Positions 43,738-52,449 are shown, counted from the stretch's first letter. The stretch is DNA of 64,000 nt from Laceyella putida (GCF_042665195.1 NZ_JBHTBW010000015.1:1-64000); one strand, 5' to 3'. The notes: generated by a model not told the origin, from the letters alone. Numbers and translations: made by a program.

Positions 43738-44706
43738 TTATTCCTGATTATCATCTTGTTCGTAAGCATCGATGATCTTTTGCACCAACGTGTGGCGCAC
43801 GACATCTTCTTGCCCCAAATAGACAAACCGGATTTCGGGAACTTTGGCCAAGATCCGCTCAGCCTCTTTCAATCCGGATTTTTTTCCCTTGGGAAGGTCC
43901 ACTTGGGTCACGTCACCCGTCACCACCATTTTGGAACCAAAGCCAAGACGGGTCAAGAACATCTTCATTTGCTCAGGCGTGGTATTTTGCGCTTCATCGA
44001 GAATGACGAAGGAGTCTTCCAGTGTCCTTCCCCGCATATACGCCAGTGGAGCAACCTCAATCAGGCCGCGTTCCATCATCTTGCTTACTTGCTCCGTGCC
44101 CAGCATGGTATATAGGCTATCATAAAGCGGACGGAGATACGGATCCACCTTTTCTTGCAGATCGCCAGGCAAAAAGCCCAGGTTTTCCCCCGCCTCCACC
44201 GCTGGACGGGTCAGGACGATCTTTTTCACCATATGTGATTTTAACGCAGATACCGCCATCACAACGGCCAAAAAGGTTTTACCTGTTCCGGCGGGTCCGA
44301 CGCCAAATACGATATCCGACCTTTTGATCGCGGTAATATAATGGCGTTGCCCAAGCGACTTCACACGCACCGCTTTCCCTTTTTGCGTGACACCCACTTC
44401 TTCCTGGAACAGCTCCAACAAATCATCAACCATGCCTTGTTTCGCCAGGCGATGAGCGTAAATCACATCCCGGTCGGTCAAAACCATTCCTTTGCGGATA
44501 AGTTTCAACAACACGTTGAACAACGGTTCCAACACATCCGTTTCAACTTTTGGCCCTTGAATCACAATCTCTTCGCCACGGGAAAAAATCTTCGCGTTGG
44601 TATTGGCTTCAATCTGCTTCAAATGCGCATCATGCGGCCCAAACAAGTTAAGGGCTTCTGCGGTGTCCCGCACTCTGATTTTCACTGTGTTTTCATGATT
44701 TTGCAA
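43738..44706 (-). CDS. phoH: PhoH-family ATPase
   Basis: A 322-residue cytosolic ATPase. A KH-like N-terminal part (about 15-60) precedes the P-loop GPAGTGKT at 137-144 and Walker B FVILDEAQNTTPEQ. GDVTQVDLP is the following motif. Its physiological role, possibly in RNA metabolism with YbeY, is not settled. The start is TTG behind AAGGAG, 4 bases after yqfD. Confidence 0.94.
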   Translation of the reverse strand: MQNHENTVKIRVRDTAEALNLFGPHDAHLKQIEANTNAKIFSRGEEIVIQGPKVETDVLEPLFNVLLKLIRKGMVLTDRDVIYAHRLAKQGMVDDLLELFQEEVGVTQKGKAVRVKSLGQRHYITAIKRSDIVFGVGPAGTGKTFLAVVMAVSALKSHMVKKIVLTRPAVEAGENLGFLPGDLQEKVDPYLRPLYDSLYTMLGTEQVSKMMERGLIEVAPLAYMRGRTLEDSFVILDEAQNTTPEQMKMFLTRLGFGSKMVVTGDVTQVDLPKGKKSGLKEAERILAKVPEIRFVYLGQEDVVRHTLVQKIIDAYEQDDNQE

Positions 44707-44710
44707 TGGC

Positions 44711-45904
44711 TCATTCTCCTTGCAGAATCGGTTGTTTTTTTACGATATCCTCAATCACATCAAAGTGTACTTTCAAATAAACTTTACCATTCTCCACGCG
44801 TGTGTGCAAAACTTTTTCCCCCAGAATCCGCCCTTCTCGTCCCAGTTTTTGAAGCATTTCATCCGTCGCGCGCATTCGGCCCAACTGGATCGCTTGCTTT
44901 TGATCCAATTTCTCTTCAACCCATTCCACTTCCATGAACTCTTCCTCCATATAACCCATCGGCAAAGCCCACATGCCCACATAAAGGGAGTAAACGCGTT
45001 CCATTTTCTCCTGTTTGCGGAAATTTACTTTCTTCCCCCAAGGATTCTTCAACACCAGTCCGAACAGATAGGGATGCTCTTGCTTCACCCTGGCACCCGT
45101 ATACACTTTGCGTTTGCGCTCAAGCGGTATGACGACCTCTGACTCATACCATACCTCTCCCCACACTTTGCCCTTGGCTCCCACTATTTTTCCCGTTTCA
45201 CTGTGATGTTGATTACCATAAATGCCGGATACCAGAATTTGCCCCTTTTTGACCACGTCATTCACTTCCACCAAGGGGTTTCCCCGCTCTACTTGCAAAT
45301 CATATATGAGAGCGTTTTTGGTCGACACCAGGTGAACCGGGCCCGCCTCGGGCGCCTGTTCTTTCTCGCTCCCCACCGCCTTTTTCTCCACCACCGTAAC
45401 GACAACGCGTGTCCCCTCCACACGCATGCCGACCCAGGAAGCTTGCGGCAACTGCATAAGCAATTGGTGTTGCACCCGTTCCCGGTCAGGCAGCCTTCCT
45501 TTCCACTGACCGGGATAAACGCCTTCCCGTTTTAAGAGAGCTTGTACATGTTGCGTCGAAATGCGTTCGGTCCCCTCAATTTGGATATTCCACACAAACG
45601 AACTGAGCACCAGCAGCATCGCGAAAAAAACGGGAATCCCGATAAAGAAAAATTTTCTGCGCTTCGCCCGTTTCCACAGAAAAGGCATGCCCTCTTTCCG
45701 AATAATGCGCAAACGGATTCCCGCTTGGCGACCCAAAGCATACAGGCGAAAAAAATGCGGAAGGGTAACAGAGAGACGGATCGTCTCACTATCTACCCAA
45801 CAAATATTTTCCAATTGAATTTGTGCTTGCACGGCTTGGTTTATCCAATCAAGCAACCGTTTCCCCTTGCAGACCAGTTCCACTTTTCCGTAAATGGATC
45901 GCAC
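44711..45904 (-). CDS. yqfD: Sporulation protein YqfD
   Basis: A 397-residue protein with a short cytoplasmic N-terminal domain, one membrane helix at about 88-110 (FFIGIPVFFAMLLVLSSFVW) and a long extracytoplasmic part with a POTRA-like segment (GTERISTQHVQALLKREGVY). It belongs to the family found only in endospore formers and is essential for sporulation in B. subtilis relatives (SpoIV-stage). The start is GTG after AAGGGGCG. It is preceded by yqfC with a 13-base gap. Confidence 0.94.
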   Translation of the reverse strand: MRSIYGKVELVCKGKRLLDWINQAVQAQIQLENICWVDSETIRLSVTLPHFFRLYALGRQAGIRLRIIRKEGMPFLWKRAKRRKFFFIGIPVFFAMLLVLSSFVWNIQIEGTERISTQHVQALLKREGVYPGQWKGRLPDRERVQHQLLMQLPQASWVGMRVEGTRVVVTVVEKKAVGSEKEQAPEAGPVHLVSTKNALIYDLQVERGNPLVEVNDVVKKGQILVSGIYGNQHHSETGKIVGAKGKVWGEVWYESEVVIPLERKRKVYTGARVKQEHPYLFGLVLKNPWGKKVNFRKQEKMERVYSLYVGMWALPMGYMEEEFMEVEWVEEKLDQKQAIQLGRMRATDEMLQKLGREGRILGEKVLHTRVENGKVYLKVHFDVIEDIVKKQPILQGE

Positions 45905-45917
45905 GTGCGCTCGCCCC

Positions 45918-46196
45918 TTACTCCCTATAACTCAATGAATCAATTTGACCTTCAATCAAAATCATTTCAGGCACGATCGCTTTAATCTTTAGATTTTCCC
46001 CTTGAATGGACAATCGTCCCTGTTTTAGTTTCAATGTCAACTGTTGTGGATCAAAATGTTCCACATCGCGAAAATTCTCCACCAAGCATTGGGAGCCACC
46101 CAACATCTCCACCCGTGGGAGCTCTTCTGTCACATCCGCCGGCAAATCAAAAAAATCAGATGCCCATTTGCGCATATCGGTTTGCACCCTTTTCAT
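45918..46196 (-). CDS. yqfC: Sporulation protein YqfC
   Basis: A 92-residue protein of the YabP/YqfC family, beta-rich and cytosolic. WASDFFDLPADVTEELPRVEM and KQGRLSIQGENLKIKAI match the family core. It is co-transcribed with yqfD; both are expressed in the mother cell during sporulation in relatives. A downstream ATG seven codons in has an AAGGGTG ribosome site and is an alternative start. Confidence 0.92.
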   Translation of the reverse strand: MKRVQTDMRKWASDFFDLPADVTEELPRVEMLGGSQCLVENFRDVEHFDPQQLTLKLKQGRLSIQGENLKIKAIVPEMILIEGQIDSLSYRE

Positions 46197-46283
46197 CTTC
46201 TTGCTAACTCTTATGCATGGATCGCTTCATTTATGAATTGCGAGCGGGAAGACTGGCCAATTCATTGGCGATGTAGTTCACGA

Positions 46284-46316
46284 AAAGTAAAAGCGGCATA
46301 ACCCATGTTATGCCGC
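46284..46316 (-). terminator. Terminator of the SASP gene
   Basis: A 9-bp stem (GCGGCATAA/TTATGCCGC) with a 6-base loop is followed on the minus strand by TTTTACTTTTC, 12 bases beyond the stop. Confidence 0.8.
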
Positions 46317-46327
46317 CTTTCGATATA

Positions 46328-46513
46328 TTAGGTTCTCATCTGTTGTTGTGCCTGAGCGACCAGCCGCTTCGTGATCTCTCCGCCGACAGATCCATTTCCG
46401 CGCGCCGTCGTGTCGGAACCCAAATTCACGCCAAACTCCGCCGCAATCTCTTCTTTGAATTGGTTGAGAACTTGGGCCGCACCGGGAACCAATAAACGAT
46501 TGGACCGTGCCAT
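46328..46513 (-). CDS. Alpha/beta-type small acid-soluble spore protein
   Basis: A 61-residue DNA-binding spore protein that protects spore DNA and is degraded at germination by GPR protease. The cleavage site is in FKEEIAAEFGV (Glu-Ile-Ala). NGSVGGEITKRLVAQAQQQM is the second conserved block. The start at 46513 follows AAGGAGG. It sits between yqfC and floA. Confidence 0.94.
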   Translation of the reverse strand: MARSNRLLVPGAAQVLNQFKEEIAAEFGVNLGSDTTARGNGSVGGEITKRLVAQAQQQMRT

Positions 46514-46591
46514 CCCTTCCACCTCCTTCTTGTTGGTACGCTTAGTATGAAAAGAAGCAGGCCGAAGTAATAAGCATAATTGTTTCCAAGC

Positions 46592-46774
46592 TTACCGGAA
46601 CCACCCATTCCGCTGAAACGGACGCAACGCGCGTGGCCTATCCAAGATTTCTTTGACCATAAACGCTTGCTTTAACGAATTGGCGCCGAATAGAAGCGTT
46701 TGGGGTACTGGGTTCGGTTTCACCGTCTGTACCCCTTTCATCCGTTCCAGTCCCTTCTGTTCCCCATTCGTCAT
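46592..46774 (-). CDS. Small protein translationally coupled to floA
   Basis: A 60-residue basic soluble protein with no recognised domain (central PQTLLFGANSLKQAFMVKEI, basic C-terminus). Its ATG overlaps the floA stop codon (ATGA), which argues that it is expressed. Its place matches the position of yqfB in B. subtilis, but I could not confirm sequence relationship. Confidence 0.6.
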   Translation of the reverse strand: MTNGEQKGLERMKGVQTVKPNPVPQTLLFGANSLKQAFMVKEILDRPRALRPFQRNGWFR

Positions 46775-47757
46775 GATGGATCATCCTGTGTCGGCTGATC
46801 TTGGCTGATGGAGCGGCGCATCTTTGTATCCGCTTCAATGTTTTGCAAAGTGTAATAATCCATGAAGCCCATCTTTCCTGAACGCAACGACTCTGCCAAA
46901 GCCATTGGCACTTGCGCTTCCGCCTCGATCACCTTGGCTTGCATCTCTTGCACCCGCGCTTTCATCTCCTGTTCCAATGCCACCGCCATCGCGCGGCGCT
47001 CTTCCGCTTTGGCCTGGGCAATCCGCTTATCCGCTTCCGCTTGATCAATCTGCAACTTCGCCCCAATATTTTGCCCGATGTCAACATCCGCAATGTCAAT
47101 GGACAAGATCTCAAAGGCGGTTCCCGCATCCAAACCTTTGGATAAGACGGTATTGGAGATCATATCGGGATTTTCCAACACTTCTTTATGACTATTTGCC
47201 GAACCGTTCGTGGTAACAATCCCTTCACCAACACGCGCAATGATCGTCTCTTCCCCCGCACCCCCGACCAAACGGTCGATGTTGGCACGAACGGTTACCC
47301 GCGCTATCACTTTTACCTCGATCCCATCTTTACATACGGCCGAAACAATCGGCGTTTCAATCACCTTGGGATTTACGCTCATCTGTACCGCTTGCAGCAC
47401 ATCCCGTCCAGCCAGATCAATCGCGGCGGCCCGCTCAAACACCAAATCGATATTGGCCCGTTGCGCTGCGATTAAGGCATCAACGACGCGGTCCACATTT
47501 CCGCCTGCGAGATAGTGTGTTTCCAATTGCGACAAATCAACGGTTAAGCCAGCTTTGCGCGCTTTAATGAGCGGATTGACGATGCGTGCGGGCACGATCC
47601 GTCTCAACCGCATGGCAATCAATGTCGTCAACCCAACATAAACACCGGACGCCATCGCACTGATCCACAGCATGACAGGCACAAACGAAAAAAGGATGGA
47701 TAATCCGATAATCACCAAAATAACAATAAAGGCAAATCCAATCGCGGTCGTTTCCAT
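46771..47757 (-). CDS. floA: Flotillin-like protein FloA
   Basis: A 328-residue membrane-microdomain scaffold (YqfA). An N-terminal hydrophobic hairpin (about residues 5-48) is followed by a PHB/SPFH-like domain and a coiled-coil segment rich in Ala, Glu and Lys with ALEQEMKARVQEMQAKVIEA. LSKGLDAGTAFEILSIDIAD is diagnostic. The ATG at 47757 follows AAAGGAG with 8-base spacing. It lies next to an NfeD-family gene, its usual partner. Confidence 0.95.
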   Translation of the reverse strand: METTAIGFAFIVILVIIGLSILFSFVPVMLWISAMASGVYVGLTTLIAMRLRRIVPARIVNPLIKARKAGLTVDLSQLETHYLAGGNVDRVVDALIAAQRANIDLVFERAAAIDLAGRDVLQAVQMSVNPKVIETPIVSAVCKDGIEVKVIARVTVRANIDRLVGGAGEETIIARVGEGIVTTNGSANSHKEVLENPDMISNTVLSKGLDAGTAFEILSIDIADVDIGQNIGAKLQIDQAEADKRIAQAKAEERRAMAVALEQEMKARVQEMQAKVIEAEAQVPMALAESLRSGKMGFMDYYTLQNIEADTKMRRSISQDQPTQDDPS

Positions 47758-47827
47758 TTCATTCGCTCCTTTTACCTCTTTCAATCATCAATGGAACCTG
47801 ACAACACATCTTATTCATACCCGTTTC

Positions 47828-48469
47828 TCACTCTTTTTCAACCTCTTTCCGCACAACGACACGCATGCCTTCCACCGCGATCACCTTCACTTTTACACCG
47901 TCGGGGATGACTTCCCCTTCACTCACGACATCTTCTTTTTGTTCACCAAACTGGGCAAAACCGGACGGACGCAGTGTCGTGAGGGTAACCCCCACTTGCC
48001 CCAACAGCTCGCGACGGTCTCTTGAGGAAACGTAACCCGCTTCATTTTTCTGTTCATCCCGTAAAACCAATTGATTCCAACGGACTTTCAAACCAAAGAA
48101 CTTAAACAAGATCCAAATGACGACCAAAGCCAACAATAAACCCACAGCCACCACCCAGATGCTGGAGACGGTCATCACCAACGAAGCAAAGAGGGCGATC
48201 CCTCCCAATATCCCAATGATCCCCAATGTGGGAAGGACCATTTCCAATATTAGCAAAATCACGCCCAAGACAAATAACCCCGGTATTCCCCAACCCAAGG
48301 GTTCGGTCATAAAGGAAGCCCAGAAAAAGGCAAAGAACGAGATCCCACCGATGATCCCCGGCCATGCCAATCCAGGGGCCAACAACTCGACGGACAGGCC
48401 GATCAACCCGATGGCGAGCAAAATCGTCATTACGCCGGGATGGGTTAACAATTGAGCGATTTCTGTCAT
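47828..48469 (-). CDS. Short NfeD-family membrane protein
   Basis: A 213-residue NfeD protein without the N-terminal ClpP-like protease domain of the long form. It begins with THPGVMTILLAIGLIGLSVELLAPG, has four or five membrane helices (about 12-125), and a C-terminal OB-fold domain (about 150-208) with LGQVGVTLTTLRPSG. NfeD proteins pair with flotillins. In B. subtilis the gene at this place (yqeZ) is about twice as long; here the protease part is absent, and the preceding yqeY gene leaves no room for it. Confidence 0.9.
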   Translation of the reverse strand: MTEIAQLLTHPGVMTILLAIGLIGLSVELLAPGLAWPGIIGGISFFAFFWASFMTEPLGWGIPGLFVLGVILLILEMVLPTLGIIGILGGIALFASLVMTVSSIWVVAVGLLLALVVIWILFKFFGLKVRWNQLVLRDEQKNEAGYVSSRDRRELLGQVGVTLTTLRPSGFAQFGEQKEDVVSEGEVIPDGVKVKVIAVEGMRVVVRKEVEKE

Positions 48470-48495
48470 CTGTGCTCCTTGCTCCCTTCGCTTTT

Positions 48496-48525
48496 ATAAA
48501 AAAACAGCGTGTTATTAACACGCTG
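48496..48525 (-). terminator. Terminator of the rpsU-yqeY operon
   Basis: A 9-bp stem (CAGCGTGTT/AACACGCTG) with a 3-base loop is followed by seven T on the minus strand, directly after the yqeY stop. Confidence 0.9.
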
Positions 48526-48972
48526 CTAAGAACCTAAAGCCTCTGACACCAGACGGTTGACAAGTCGTCCATCCGCACGGCCTTTCACCTTAGGCATGAT
48601 GGCACTCATCACTTTTCCCATTTCCGCTTTGGAAGAAGCCCCGACTTCTTGTACCACTTCGGCAACAATCGCCCGCACTTCTTCCTCAGTCAATTGCTCA
48701 GGTAAGTAAGATTGTAAGATAACCAATTCTTCTTTTTCTTTTTCGACCAAATCATCACGTCCGGCTTTCTCGTATTCCGCAATGGAATCCCGCCGTTGTT
48801 TCACTTCTTTCGTGATGACCTCAAGCACTTCGTCATCGGTAAGAGGACGCCGCTTATCAATCTCCACTTTTTTTACCGCAGCTTTGAGCATGCGAATGGT
48901 AGAGAGTTTGCTTTTGTTTTTATCCTTGAGAGCCAACTTCATATCTTGATCTAACTGTGCTAAAAGACTCAA
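48526..48972 (-). CDS. yqeY: YqeY/GatB-like tRNA amidotransferase-tail protein
   Basis: A 148-residue helical protein of the YqeY family (GatB C-terminal-like domain). LKDKNKSKLSTIRMLKAAVKK and EMGKVMSAIMPKVKGRADGR match the family. A tRNA-related role is inferred from homology to the tail of GatB. It follows rpsU by 15 bases and ends at a terminator. Confidence 0.94.
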   Translation of the reverse strand: MSLLAQLDQDMKLALKDKNKSKLSTIRMLKAAVKKVEIDKRRPLTDDEVLEVITKEVKQRRDSIAEYEKAGRDDLVEKEKEELVILQSYLPEQLTEEEVRAIVAEVVQEVGASSKAEMGKVMSAIMPKVKGRADGRLVNRLVSEALGS

Positions 48973-48987
48973 CGTGTTGACACCTCA

Positions 48988-49164
48988 CTACTTGCTACGC
49001 TTTTTACGAGCGGCTTCGGCTTTCTTCTTACGACGCACGCTTGGCTTTTCATAGCGCTCGCGCTTTCTAACTTCAGCTAAAACGCCATCTTTCGCGCAAG
49101 AACGCTTAAAGCGACGCAACGCAGCGTCCAGCGATTCGTTTTTCCGCACTCGGGTTTCAACCAT
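48988..49164 (-). CDS. rpsU: 30S ribosomal protein S21
   Basis: A 58-residue basic ribosomal protein. VRKNESLDAALRRFKRSCAK and EVRKRERYEKPSVRRKKKAE are the S21 signature. The start at 49164 follows GGAGGGA; the longer frame upstream lies in the leader and is rejected. It has its own promoter and a long leader. Confidence 0.97.
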   Translation of the reverse strand: MVETRVRKNESLDAALRRFKRSCAKDGVLAEVRKRERYEKPSVRRKKKAEAARKKRSK

Positions 49165-49368
49165 GCTATTCCCTCCCTCCACGGGTCCGCTAGGCCGCTT
49201 GGGCGGGCAGCCTAAGCTTAAGGAAAAAGACCCACACATTTCCACGCAGTTAGCGGCCTTATCCCCTCAGGAGGATCAGCACCAACAACTCCTGCAAATG
49301 TGAAATAGCCAACGATGCCCAACCTCAGAGCAGAAACCCTGACAAACCGTTGGAAAAATAAGCAGTCA
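49165..49368 (-). ncRNA. Long structured 5' leader of rpsU (candidate regulatory RNA)
   Basis: About 200 bases separate the promoter from the rpsU start. On the minus strand CACATTT pairs with AAATGTG, enclosing further hairpins, and a GC-rich arm (GCCGCT... GCGGCC) lies near the ribosome site. There is no open frame of note. A role in autoregulation by S21 is a guess; no Rfam family was recognised. Confidence 0.45.
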
Positions 49369-49374
49369 ACTTTT

Positions 49375-49404
49375 ATTATAACTTAGCATACTGATTGATG
49401 TCAA
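49375..49404 (-). promoter_or_regulatory. Sigma-A promoter of rpsU
   Basis: TTGACA and TATAAT on the minus strand are separated by 18 bases, between the end of the HIT gene and the rpsU leader. Confidence 0.85.
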
Positions 49405-49406
49405 AA

Positions 49407-49751
49407 TTAGCCTGGGGGCCAGGTTAAGGTTCTGCCACCGATCAGATGAAAGTGGATATGATAGACGGTTTGTCCACCATCTTTCCCTATATTATTTACT
49501 ACACGAAAGCCCTTTTCAGCAAGACCCAATTCACGCGCGATCGTTTGAATCGACGAGAAAATTTTTCCTGCGATGACGTGATCTTCCGGAGCCAGCTCCA
49601 TCAATGAGGTGATATGCCGCTTGGGAATGACCAGCACATGCGTTGGCGCGACTGGCTGAATGTCATGAAATGCGAGCACATACTCATCTTCATATACTTT
49701 GTTGGATGGGATTTTCCCTTCAATGATTTGGCAAAAAATGCAATTTTCCAC
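49407..49751 (-). CDS. HIT-family (HinT-like) nucleotide hydrolase
   Basis: A 114-residue histidine-triad protein. The triad HIHFH is at residues 98-102 in VYHIHFHLIGG. CIFCQIIEGKIP at the start and AFHDIQPVAPTHVLVIPK are typical. HinT enzymes hydrolyse adenosine phosphoramidates. It is a single gene before the rpsU promoter. Confidence 0.94.
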   Translation of the reverse strand: MENCIFCQIIEGKIPSNKVYEDEYVLAFHDIQPVAPTHVLVIPKRHITSLMELAPEDHVIAGKIFSSIQTIARELGLAEKGFRVVNNIGKDGGQTVYHIHFHLIGGRTLTWPPG

Positions 49752-49847
49752 AGTTTGTAACCTCCACTTGAAAAGCGCATCTGATCATTCACTCATTTTT
49801 TCCAATAACATATGATATAACACCCCTACACAGGAAGGAGGCGTATC

Positions 49848-50189
49848 ATGTTTCAACCATCCCCTGTCCGAGAATCGCATCTGAAGCGAATGATTCGAAA
49901 AATCGTCAAAGAAGAACTCAACTCAATGCACAAAAAAAAAGATCAACCCCCCGCACAGAAAGAGGGTACCGATGATACGGATGATCTGCTTTCCCAATTT
50001 AAAGCACCAAGATTAGCAGAAGATTTAGACACCGGGACGTGGACCATTTTTGGCGTTCTGGAACCCTTATCCTCTTTCCATGATAAACAAGCTCGTGCCC
50101 TGCCAGGCTTCCCAGAGCTGTATCGCCCGGATTTCAGCGGATTTGAAAGCACACCTTATCTCCCTAAATATCCGAAGCGGTCGGATTGA
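49848..50189 (+). CDS. Uncharacterised 113-residue hydrophilic protein
   Basis: A plus-strand gene with a strong AAGGAGG ribosome site 7 bases before the ATG. The N-terminal 35 residues form a basic amphipathic helix (HLKRMIRKIVKEELNSM). An acidic linker and a proline/aromatic-rich C-terminus follow (LPGFPELYRPDFSGFE). No signal or membrane segment and no recognised family. It ends before a terminator. Confidence 0.65.
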   Translation: MFQPSPVRESHLKRMIRKIVKEELNSMHKKKDQPPAQKEGTDDTDDLLSQFKAPRLAEDLDTGTWTIFGVLEPLSSFHDKQARALPGFPELYRPDFSGFESTPYLPKYPKRSD

Positions 50190-50224
50190 TGAAACCATCC
50201 TTCCTGTATAGTTGTTATAATCAG

Positions 50225-50254
50225 GCCCTTTCGCCAAGGGCTTATTTTCATTTT
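50225..50254 (+). terminator. Weak terminator after the 113-residue gene
   Basis: A 6-bp stem (GCCCTT/AAGGGC) with a 5-base loop is followed by TTATTTTCATTTT. Confidence 0.6.
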
Positions 50255-50314
50255 ACTGGTCATCCCCCTTTCCTGTCCACCATATACATGTGAAAAGGAC
50301 AAGGAGGAACCGCC

Positions 50315-51304
50315 ATGATCTGGACTACGATCATCCTGCCGTTTTGTATTGGCTTGGCCATTTTTTTATATGGTTTGGGATGGATGCGGACAGGATTGGA
50401 AGCTCTTGCCCGCGAACGATTGCACCAAATCCTGTTGCAATTTACCCGCACACCTCTGCGGGGATTCATCACCGGCATCCTCACCACCGCCTGCCTGCAG
50501 AGCAGCACGGCGGTAACCGTGCTCACCATCGGGTTTGTCAACGCCGGCATCTTGTCATTTGCCCATACGATCGGAATCATCCTTGGCAGCAACATCGGCA
50601 CAACCATCACCACGCAGATGCTGACATTGAATATAGAGGACTTTGCCATTCCACTTTTTGTCATCGGACTTGTCTTGCGCCTGTTTCCCCAAGAGCCCCT
50701 CCAACTGCTGGGCAAAGTTTTGCTTGGGTTCGGAGCCATCTTCTGGGGCATCCATCTGATGCAATTAATCGCCGCTCCGCTGAAGGAACAGGGCTGGGTA
50801 GAGTGGTTTATCCAACACAGCGGCAATCCCGTTGTCAGCGGCCTGCTGGTCGGCATGCTGCTAACCGCCCTCATACATAGCAGCAGCGCTTGCATTGCGA
50901 TAACAATGGGCTTTTACGCCACGGGTGTGATCACCCTGCCCTTTGCGATCGCGGTTGTGTTCGGGAGCAATGTGGGCACTTGCGTCACGGCGATGATCGC
51001 CTCCATCGGCGCCAATATGGCCTCAAAGCAGGTCGCGCTGGCCCATTTGCTGTTAAATGTGGGCGGCGCCGCCATTTTCACGCCCATGATACCATTGATC
51101 TGCGAGATCAGTTCCCATCTTTCATCGGATCCCGCCACCCAAATCGCCCATATCCAAACCTTGTTCAATGTCATCTGCTCGGTCGCCGTATTGCCTTTTT
51201 GCGATGCTTTCGCTTCGGTCATCACCCGCCTGATTCCGGATGAGTCCTTCGCTTGGCAAAAAAAAGGAGGCTTTAATAAGCCCCCGTCCCTTTACCGCCG
51301 GTGA
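50315..51304 (+). CDS. Na/Pi-cotransporter II-like membrane protein (YqeW type)
   Basis: A 329-residue polytopic protein with about 8-9 helices and two inverted repeats. Each repeat carries the substrate-loop motif: LQSSTAVTVLTIGF in the first half and IHSSSACIAITMGF in the second. GSNIGTTIT and GSNVGTCVTAM are the paired glycine motifs. Related proteins move phosphate with sodium. It lacks the C-terminal PhoU domain of longer forms. AAGGAGG lies 8 bases before the ATG. Its 3' end overlaps the convergent deoC by 32 bases. B. subtilis yqeW occupies a similar place. Confidence 0.9.
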   Translation: MIWTTIILPFCIGLAIFLYGLGWMRTGLEALARERLHQILLQFTRTPLRGFITGILTTACLQSSTAVTVLTIGFVNAGILSFAHTIGIILGSNIGTTITTQMLTLNIEDFAIPLFVIGLVLRLFPQEPLQLLGKVLLGFGAIFWGIHLMQLIAAPLKEQGWVEWFIQHSGNPVVSGLLVGMLLTALIHSSSACIAITMGFYATGVITLPFAIAVVFGSNVGTCVTAMIASIGANMASKQVALAHLLLNVGGAAIFTPMIPLICEISSHLSSDPATQIAHIQTLFNVICSVAVLPFCDAFASVITRLIPDESFAWQKKGGFNKPPSLYRR

Positions 51305-51944
51305 CAATCGCCACACTGGCACTGGCTCCGATGCGATTGGCACCCGCTTGGATCATTTGCATCGCGGTCTCTTGATCGCGCACACCGCCCGAGGCTTTTA
51401 CGCCCAAATCAGGACCCACGGTTTGTCTCATCAGGCGGATGGCTTCCACCGTAGCCCCACCCTTGCCAAAACCGGTGGAAGTCTTCACAAAGTGGGCGCC
51501 CGCCGCTTTGGCTTGCTCACAAGCGGTCACAATCTCCTCATCCGTCAGGAGCCCTGTTTCTAAAATGACTTTGACCAGTACACCATTAGCCGCTTCCACA
51601 ACCGCTTGGATATCGCGTTTCACCGTTTCCACGTCACCTGACTTGAGGGCGCCCACATTCATCACCATATCGATTTCGGTTGCACCGTTTTGGATAGCGT
51701 TTTTCGTTTCAAACGCTTTGACTTCGGAAGTGGTCGCTCCCAGCGGAAACCCGACCACCGTACATACCGCCACTTGGCTGCCCGCCAACTGGGCCGCCGC
51801 TTCTTTCACCCAGTAGGGATTCACGCAGACAGAAGCAAAGTCATGTTCTTTCGCTTCTCGGCAAAGTTCTTGAATTTGCTCTTTTGTCGCTTCTGGCTTC
51901 AGTAAAGTATGATCAATCATGGCTGCAATCTCTTTTGCGTTCAT
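51273..51944 (-). CDS. deoC: Deoxyribose-phosphate aldolase
   Basis: A class I aldolase of 223 residues that splits deoxyribose 5-phosphate to glyceraldehyde 3-phosphate and acetaldehyde in nucleoside catabolism. The Schiff-base lysine is K154 in FVKTSTGFG; DHTLLKP and EIDMVMNVG with D92 are the other active-site motifs. The ATG overlaps the NUDIX gene stop by 4 bases. Confidence 0.96.
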   Translation of the reverse strand: MNAKEIAAMIDHTLLKPEATKEQIQELCREAKEHDFASVCVNPYWVKEAAAQLAGSQVAVCTVVGFPLGATTSEVKAFETKNAIQNGATEIDMVMNVGALKSGDVETVKRDIQAVVEAANGVLVKVILETGLLTDEEIVTACEQAKAAGAHFVKTSTGFGKGGATVEAIRLMRQTVGPDLGVKASGGVRDQETAMQMIQAGANRIGASASVAIVTGGKGTGAY

Positions 51945-52381
51945 TTCTGTTCATCCTTTCCCATTGGTTCTAACTTCGCAAGAGCCAATCTCATCACTTC
52001 ATCATTATTATCATAGCCCAAACCAGTCTGTTTCTCCCATGCCTCTCTGGGCGACAGCCAGACCACTCCGTTAATCTCTTCCAATTGGGGCGTTTCCACC
52101 CCTGATTCGGCCCGAACGAGATAATAATGAACCGTTTTGTCCACGGCACCGCGCTCAGCATGGGTATATTGATAAGAAATTGTGTGAAGGCGCTCCACGA
52201 TCGTGCCCGTAATCCCCGTCTCTTCAAGAATTTCACGCAAGGCGGTCTCTTCATCTGTCTCGCCCGCTTCCTTTTTGCCCTTGGGGAGGGTCCAGCGGCC
52301 AAAGCGGTCTTCAATCATCAAGATTTCAATGCCTGCTTGGCCTTCACGGTACACCACACCACCAGCAGAAATCTCCTTCAT
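51941..52381 (-). CDS. NUDIX hydrolase
   Basis: A 146-residue nucleoside-diphosphate-linked hydrolase. The complete Nudix box spans residues 35-57, with G35, E41, R49-E50, E53-E54 and G56. WTLPKGKKEAGE precedes it and LREILEETGI closes it. The length and the VHYYLVRAE segment suit Ap4A- or 8-oxo-dGTP-type enzymes, but the substrate is not determined. The ATG at 52381 follows AAAGGATG. It is co-translated with deoC. Confidence 0.9.
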   Translation of the reverse strand: MKEISAGGVVYREGQAGIEILMIEDRFGRWTLPKGKKEAGETDEETALREILEETGITGTIVERLHTISYQYTHAERGAVDKTVHYYLVRAESGVETPQLEEINGVVWLSPREAWEKQTGLGYDNNDEVMRLALAKLEPMGKDEQK

Positions 52382-52449
52382 ATGTAGCCCATCCTTTTTA
52401 TCGGTTTGCTTAGCGATCATAGCACAGAAAAGGGTGTCGGTACAAGCGC

